From assembly GCA_026004675.1 (NCBI GenBank), contig BPJP01000001.1:992001-1056000 (forward strand): a DNA stretch of 64,000 nt, read 5' to 3'. The notes beneath the pieces were generated by a model. That model ran no database searches and had not been told where the DNA came from. It saw nothing but the letters and a program-made list of their open reading frames with translations. Source of the stretch: Gemmatales bacterium (GTDB lineage Bacteria > Planctomycetota > Planctomycetia > Gemmatales > Gemmataceae). Of this stretch, positions 61,548 to 64,000 are shown piece by piece. The stretch's first letter is position 1, and each line of letters begins with the position of its first letter. Position numbers and translations under genes: made by a program.

Positions 61548-63020
61548 TCAACTCCAAAACAACCGGTTCGCAAGGCAGACACAACGCAGGGGAAGATCCT
61601 CCCAGATCGCGTTCGAAAGAAAAACGCGGTCGTGCACCAACAGATAATCGTCGCCTCGGGCCGATGCATCGATGAGTTCGCCGATGGTGTCGGCGTCGAG
61701 GTGTTCGCGAAGGCAAAACTCGAGGACCAACAGCCTGACACGCGAATAGGAGTCGAGCTTAATGTGATTGACAAATTGCAGAACTCGCTGTGCCAATACG
61801 CTTCTCTCGTTTTCATTCTCATAGGGCGGCCGGTTTTCCCAAGCTTGCTGTGTCCTCAAGACGTGGCCAAATTGGAGTAAGACGGTGGGCGCTTCGAGTT
61901 GAATCGACCGGAACCAGCTGTCGCATTCATACGGTTTATCTGCGATTTCTTGCAGCACGCTCCAAAACAAGGGCTGGATTTCGTCGAGCGACCGCGTCCA
62001 CGATTGCCGAATCAAACGCAAGAACCGGTTGTTTTCTCGATTCCACAGCACACGCCAATGCGCCGATAAATGCAGCAGCAATTCAAGACGATCGAGGTCG
62101 GCACCGAGAGGGATATGAACATCGGGCAGCGAGTCGATCTCCTTGACGTACATCTTCGTCCAGTGGATGGCATTGCGATGGTCGCTCCACGCCAGATAAT
62201 CGATGGCAAGAACCAACAAGAACGCCCAGAGTATCTGGTTTTGGCTGGCGACCCGTGGTCTCAGCGTCTCGATGTCGAAGTAAATGACATGCCAAAGCTC
62301 GACATCGGCTGCCGCTTGCCATCGAGAGCGACAAAGAAAATCGACGTTGGCTGTCAAATGATCATCGGGCAACTGTTCGAATAGCGGACCGAGATTCGCT
62401 TCGGGGTCGGCATCGACTTCCCGACGATACAGTTCTCCCAACACGTCATTCGGACTGTTGCGACTCAGCCCTGAAAGAAGCCATTGCAAAGGTCGTCGTC
62501 CGTCCGCATCCACCCACGGAAAAAGCTTCAGCAGCCAATACAGGGCAAGAACGATCGGTTCGTACTCCTGATGTTTTTCGTAGAGATGCAATAGCCGGCG
62601 ATAGGCAGTATCGGGATGCCCGTCGCAAACTTCTTCCCAGATTCTCTCGAACTCATCAGATACATGGCTGTCCCGAAGAGGTGGCGGCGGAGCAGAATCA
62701 ACAGGCTCGCTCTTGGCTGGTTCGGCCAAACGGTCCTCATTGGAGCTTGTTGCCTTATCAATGTCAGGACTTTCTTCATTCGACGTGAGCGAAAGTTGCC
62801 CCTGCACCTGGCGAAGATAACCGATATGCATCAAAACGATATCATATGCTTCCCGAATGATGCGAAATTGCTCCGGGTATTGCTCCGGTTTGAATCGGCG
62901 GATCAGACGGGTATAGGCTCGGCGAATGTCGCGCGGATCGGTTTCGAAATCGACTCCCAGCAATTGAAATGGATCGTCGGGCCAGGATTTCGGGTCGTCG
63001 GGCAATTTCGCGGCACTCAT
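61548..63020 (-). CDS. J-domain-like protein without HPD motif
   Basis: 490 residues. An N-terminal J-domain-like helix pair is seen at about 14-70 (PFQLLGVDFETDPRDIRRAY, then TRLIRRFKPEQYPEQF), but the HPD turn needed to stimulate DnaK reads KPE. The remaining 400 residues are helical, with no recognised family (HPDTAYRRLLHLYEKHQEY, LLHLSAHWRVLWNRENNRFL). It overlaps the upstream gene by four bases (ATGA), so both are made together. A role as a scaffold instead of a co-chaperone is possible. Confidence 0.65.
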   Translation of the reverse strand: MSAAKLPDDPKSWPDDPFQLLGVDFETDPRDIRRAYTRLIRRFKPEQYPEQFRIIREAYDIVLMHIGYLRQVQGQLSLTSNEESPDIDKATSSNEDRLAEPAKSEPVDSAPPPPLRDSHVSDEFERIWEEVCDGHPDTAYRRLLHLYEKHQEYEPIVLALYWLLKLFPWVDADGRRPLQWLLSGLSRNSPNDVLGELYRREVDADPEANLGPLFEQLPDDHLTANVDFLCRSRWQAAADVELWHVIYFDIETLRPRVASQNQILWAFLLVLAIDYLAWSDHRNAIHWTKMYVKEIDSLPDVHIPLGADLDRLELLLHLSAHWRVLWNRENNRFLRLIRQSWTRSLDEIQPLFWSVLQEIADKPYECDSWFRSIQLEAPTVLLQFGHVLRTQQAWENRPPYENENERSVLAQRVLQFVNHIKLDSYSRVRLLVLEFCLREHLDADTIGELIDASARGDDYLLVHDRVFLSNAIWEDLPLRCVCLANRLFWS

Positions 63021-64000
63021 GGCTGGGATGGGGGCAACGGTCTCGTTTTCAACTGGAGGTCGTTTTCGATCCGGGGCTTGCCACCGACCGGATCCTGCGG
63101 TTGGTCGTTCGCACCTTGCTGGCTCTTGAAGATGGACTTCCGTTCCAATTCCTGGAGAAATTGGTCGTAATATGCATCTTTTACGTTCGAGTCATCGACG
63201 CCGACGTTGGGCACCTTCAAAATGGGTGGTTGGTACTGCCACTCATTGGGAATGATGCGGTTCACTTTTCTCCACGTTTTCGACTGCCAGCTGACCGTGA
63301 CCACGCCAAGACCAAGGCCCACGACGACGGCAGAAAAGATAAGCCAAAGGCTGAAACTCGATGGCAATTGTTTCGCCCCCTTGGCAGCGGCGGGCAAGCG
63401 GACTTTCAACCGTTTGCCGAGAACTTCGTCGAGAAAACCCGGCACGAGATCGGCTACTTCTGGAAACGATGTACGTACAGAACGAACAGCGGCGCGCCGG
63501 TCTCGGCGTTTCTGCCAATCATTCAAGACGCATTGCCGTTGTGTGGCCGCCTTTGCCGGCGATGCGACAAACAAGTCGCAGATGTTCTTCAATAAATCGT
63601 TTTCCGCCAACGGCAGGCCGCTACGAATTTTCAATCCGCGTTGCAACCGGCGCAAGCGGGCGGCAAGTTTGGGATGATTGCTGCACAGCCGTTCCAAGTT
63701 CCGGTATCGCAGCTCGCGCTCAGCGGGGTCTAGCTGAAAGAATGCTTGAGCGAACTCTTCGATGCATTGTTCCAGAGCTAATTGCCTTTCCAGGAACAAT
63801 CGGCTGTAGAAGCGGTTTTTCGCCGCCGCGCTGATCTCTCCGCATAACCAGGCTTGAGCGTCCTGCCAGTTTTGCGGCGGTATAAAATGTTCTTCCTGGA
63901 GACGATGGCAGAAACCGCGGCGCACCTGGTCCGGTGTGGCGTTTTCAGGCACACCCAACTGGTGCGCCAACCAGCCACGCAGTTCGTCGACCGAGCACAA
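63017..64000 (-). CDS. Membrane protein partner of the J-like protein, 5' end outside the window
   Basis: At least 327 residues; the frame is open to the right edge, so the N-terminus may lie beyond it. The visible part begins with helices resembling a divergent J-domain or TPR (VDELRGWLAHQLGVPENAT), has LLKNICDLFVASPAKAATQR in the middle, one membrane helix (SLWLIFSAVVVGLGLGVVTV, about 225-245) and a hydrophilic tail. It is coupled to the downstream J-like gene by ATGA and probably forms a complex with its product. No family is recognised. Confidence 0.6.
   Translation of the reverse strand: MCSVDELRGWLAHQLGVPENATPDQVRRGFCHRLQEEHFIPPQNWQDAQAWLCGEISAAAKNRFYSRLFLERQLALEQCIEEFAQAFFQLDPAERELRYRNLERLCSNHPKLAARLRRLQRGLKIRSGLPLAENDLLKNICDLFVASPAKAATQRQCVLNDWQKRRDRRAAVRSVRTSFPEVADLVPGFLDEVLGKRLKVRLPAAAKGAKQLPSSFSLWLIFSAVVVGLGLGVVTVSWQSKTWRKVNRIIPNEWQYQPPILKVPNVGVDDSNVKDAYYDQFLQELERKSIFKSQQGANDQPQDPVGGKPRIENDLQLKTRPLPPSQP

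Noticed and set aside
1-64000. tRNA, rRNA and known riboswitches
   Set aside because: No cloverleaf with a TTC-A loop or conserved rRNA stretch, and no recognisable riboswitch consensus, was seen by eye; a covariance search was not possible.

Overview
The window is chromosomal DNA from a planctomycete, most likely of the Gemmatales/Gemmataceae. The evidence is the gene families: a PSCyt1/DUF1549/DUF1553 protein (52574-55276) next to a DUF1501 protein (55340-56791), a TIGR03009-type protein (60793-61518), a DUF1080-like lipoprotein, a Ser/Thr kinase with a large extracytoplasmic part, DUF11-repeat and squalene-cyclase-fold surface proteins, and many Sec or Tat signal peptides. No rRNA, tRNA or CRISPR array was recognised.

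Layout. 1-8 kb: end of htpG, a soluble histidine kinase, an ACT protein, a menC/racemase-type enolase, a pentapeptide/channel-like membrane protein, an SSS transporter plus metallo-beta-lactamase pair, and an acyl carrier protein. 8-15.5 kb: HNH nuclease, DUF3604 protein, a frame-broken DtxR-type metalloregulator, an RCK channel-like protein, a secreted cysteine-motif protein with a dihaem peroxidase, and a crotonase. 15.5-24.3 kb is the disturbed zone: a kinase gene broken by about eleven single-base insertions, a short array of VapBC-like toxin-antitoxin cassettes with an IS1182-type element inside one toxin gene, a dprA with two frameshifts, and a ribbon-helix-helix/zinc protein. 24.6-37.5 kb: a large secreted glycosidase-like protein, two mosaic paralogues sharing an almost identical 1.1-kb block, and surface and sugar-nucleotide genes. 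37.5-41.3 kb: a manganese/zinc-type ABC importer operon whose permease carries a winged-helix tail. 41.5-47.6 kb: methyltransferase, obg-coaX-mnmE-like cluster, Gfo/Idh oxidoreductase, tyrA. 47.6-64 kb: a ubiquitin-like/TPR membrane protein, a probable selenocysteine peroxiredoxin, BNR-type and NR-repeat secreted proteins, the DUF1549/DUF1501 pair, and a J-domain-like pair at the right edge.

Most notable points. (1) An exported peroxiredoxin (49449-49961) has a single in-frame TGA exactly at the peroxidatic cysteine codon, an intact frame after it and a weak SECIS-like hairpin, so selenocysteine is likely. (2) The toxin-antitoxin modules keep an identical joint (toxin 3' end, spacer, antitoxin 5' end) around divergent cores; removing the IS with one TTAA copy restores the second toxin exactly. 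(3) Every frame break between 10.7 and 23.9 kb is a +1 base, mostly in short homopolymers, which points to sequence error or slippage rather than ordinary gene decay. (4) Two channel-like proteins lack the canonical TVGYG filter.

Start codons were chosen by ribosome-binding site, signal peptide and overlap with neighbours. All functions come from reading motifs and family resemblance without a database search.
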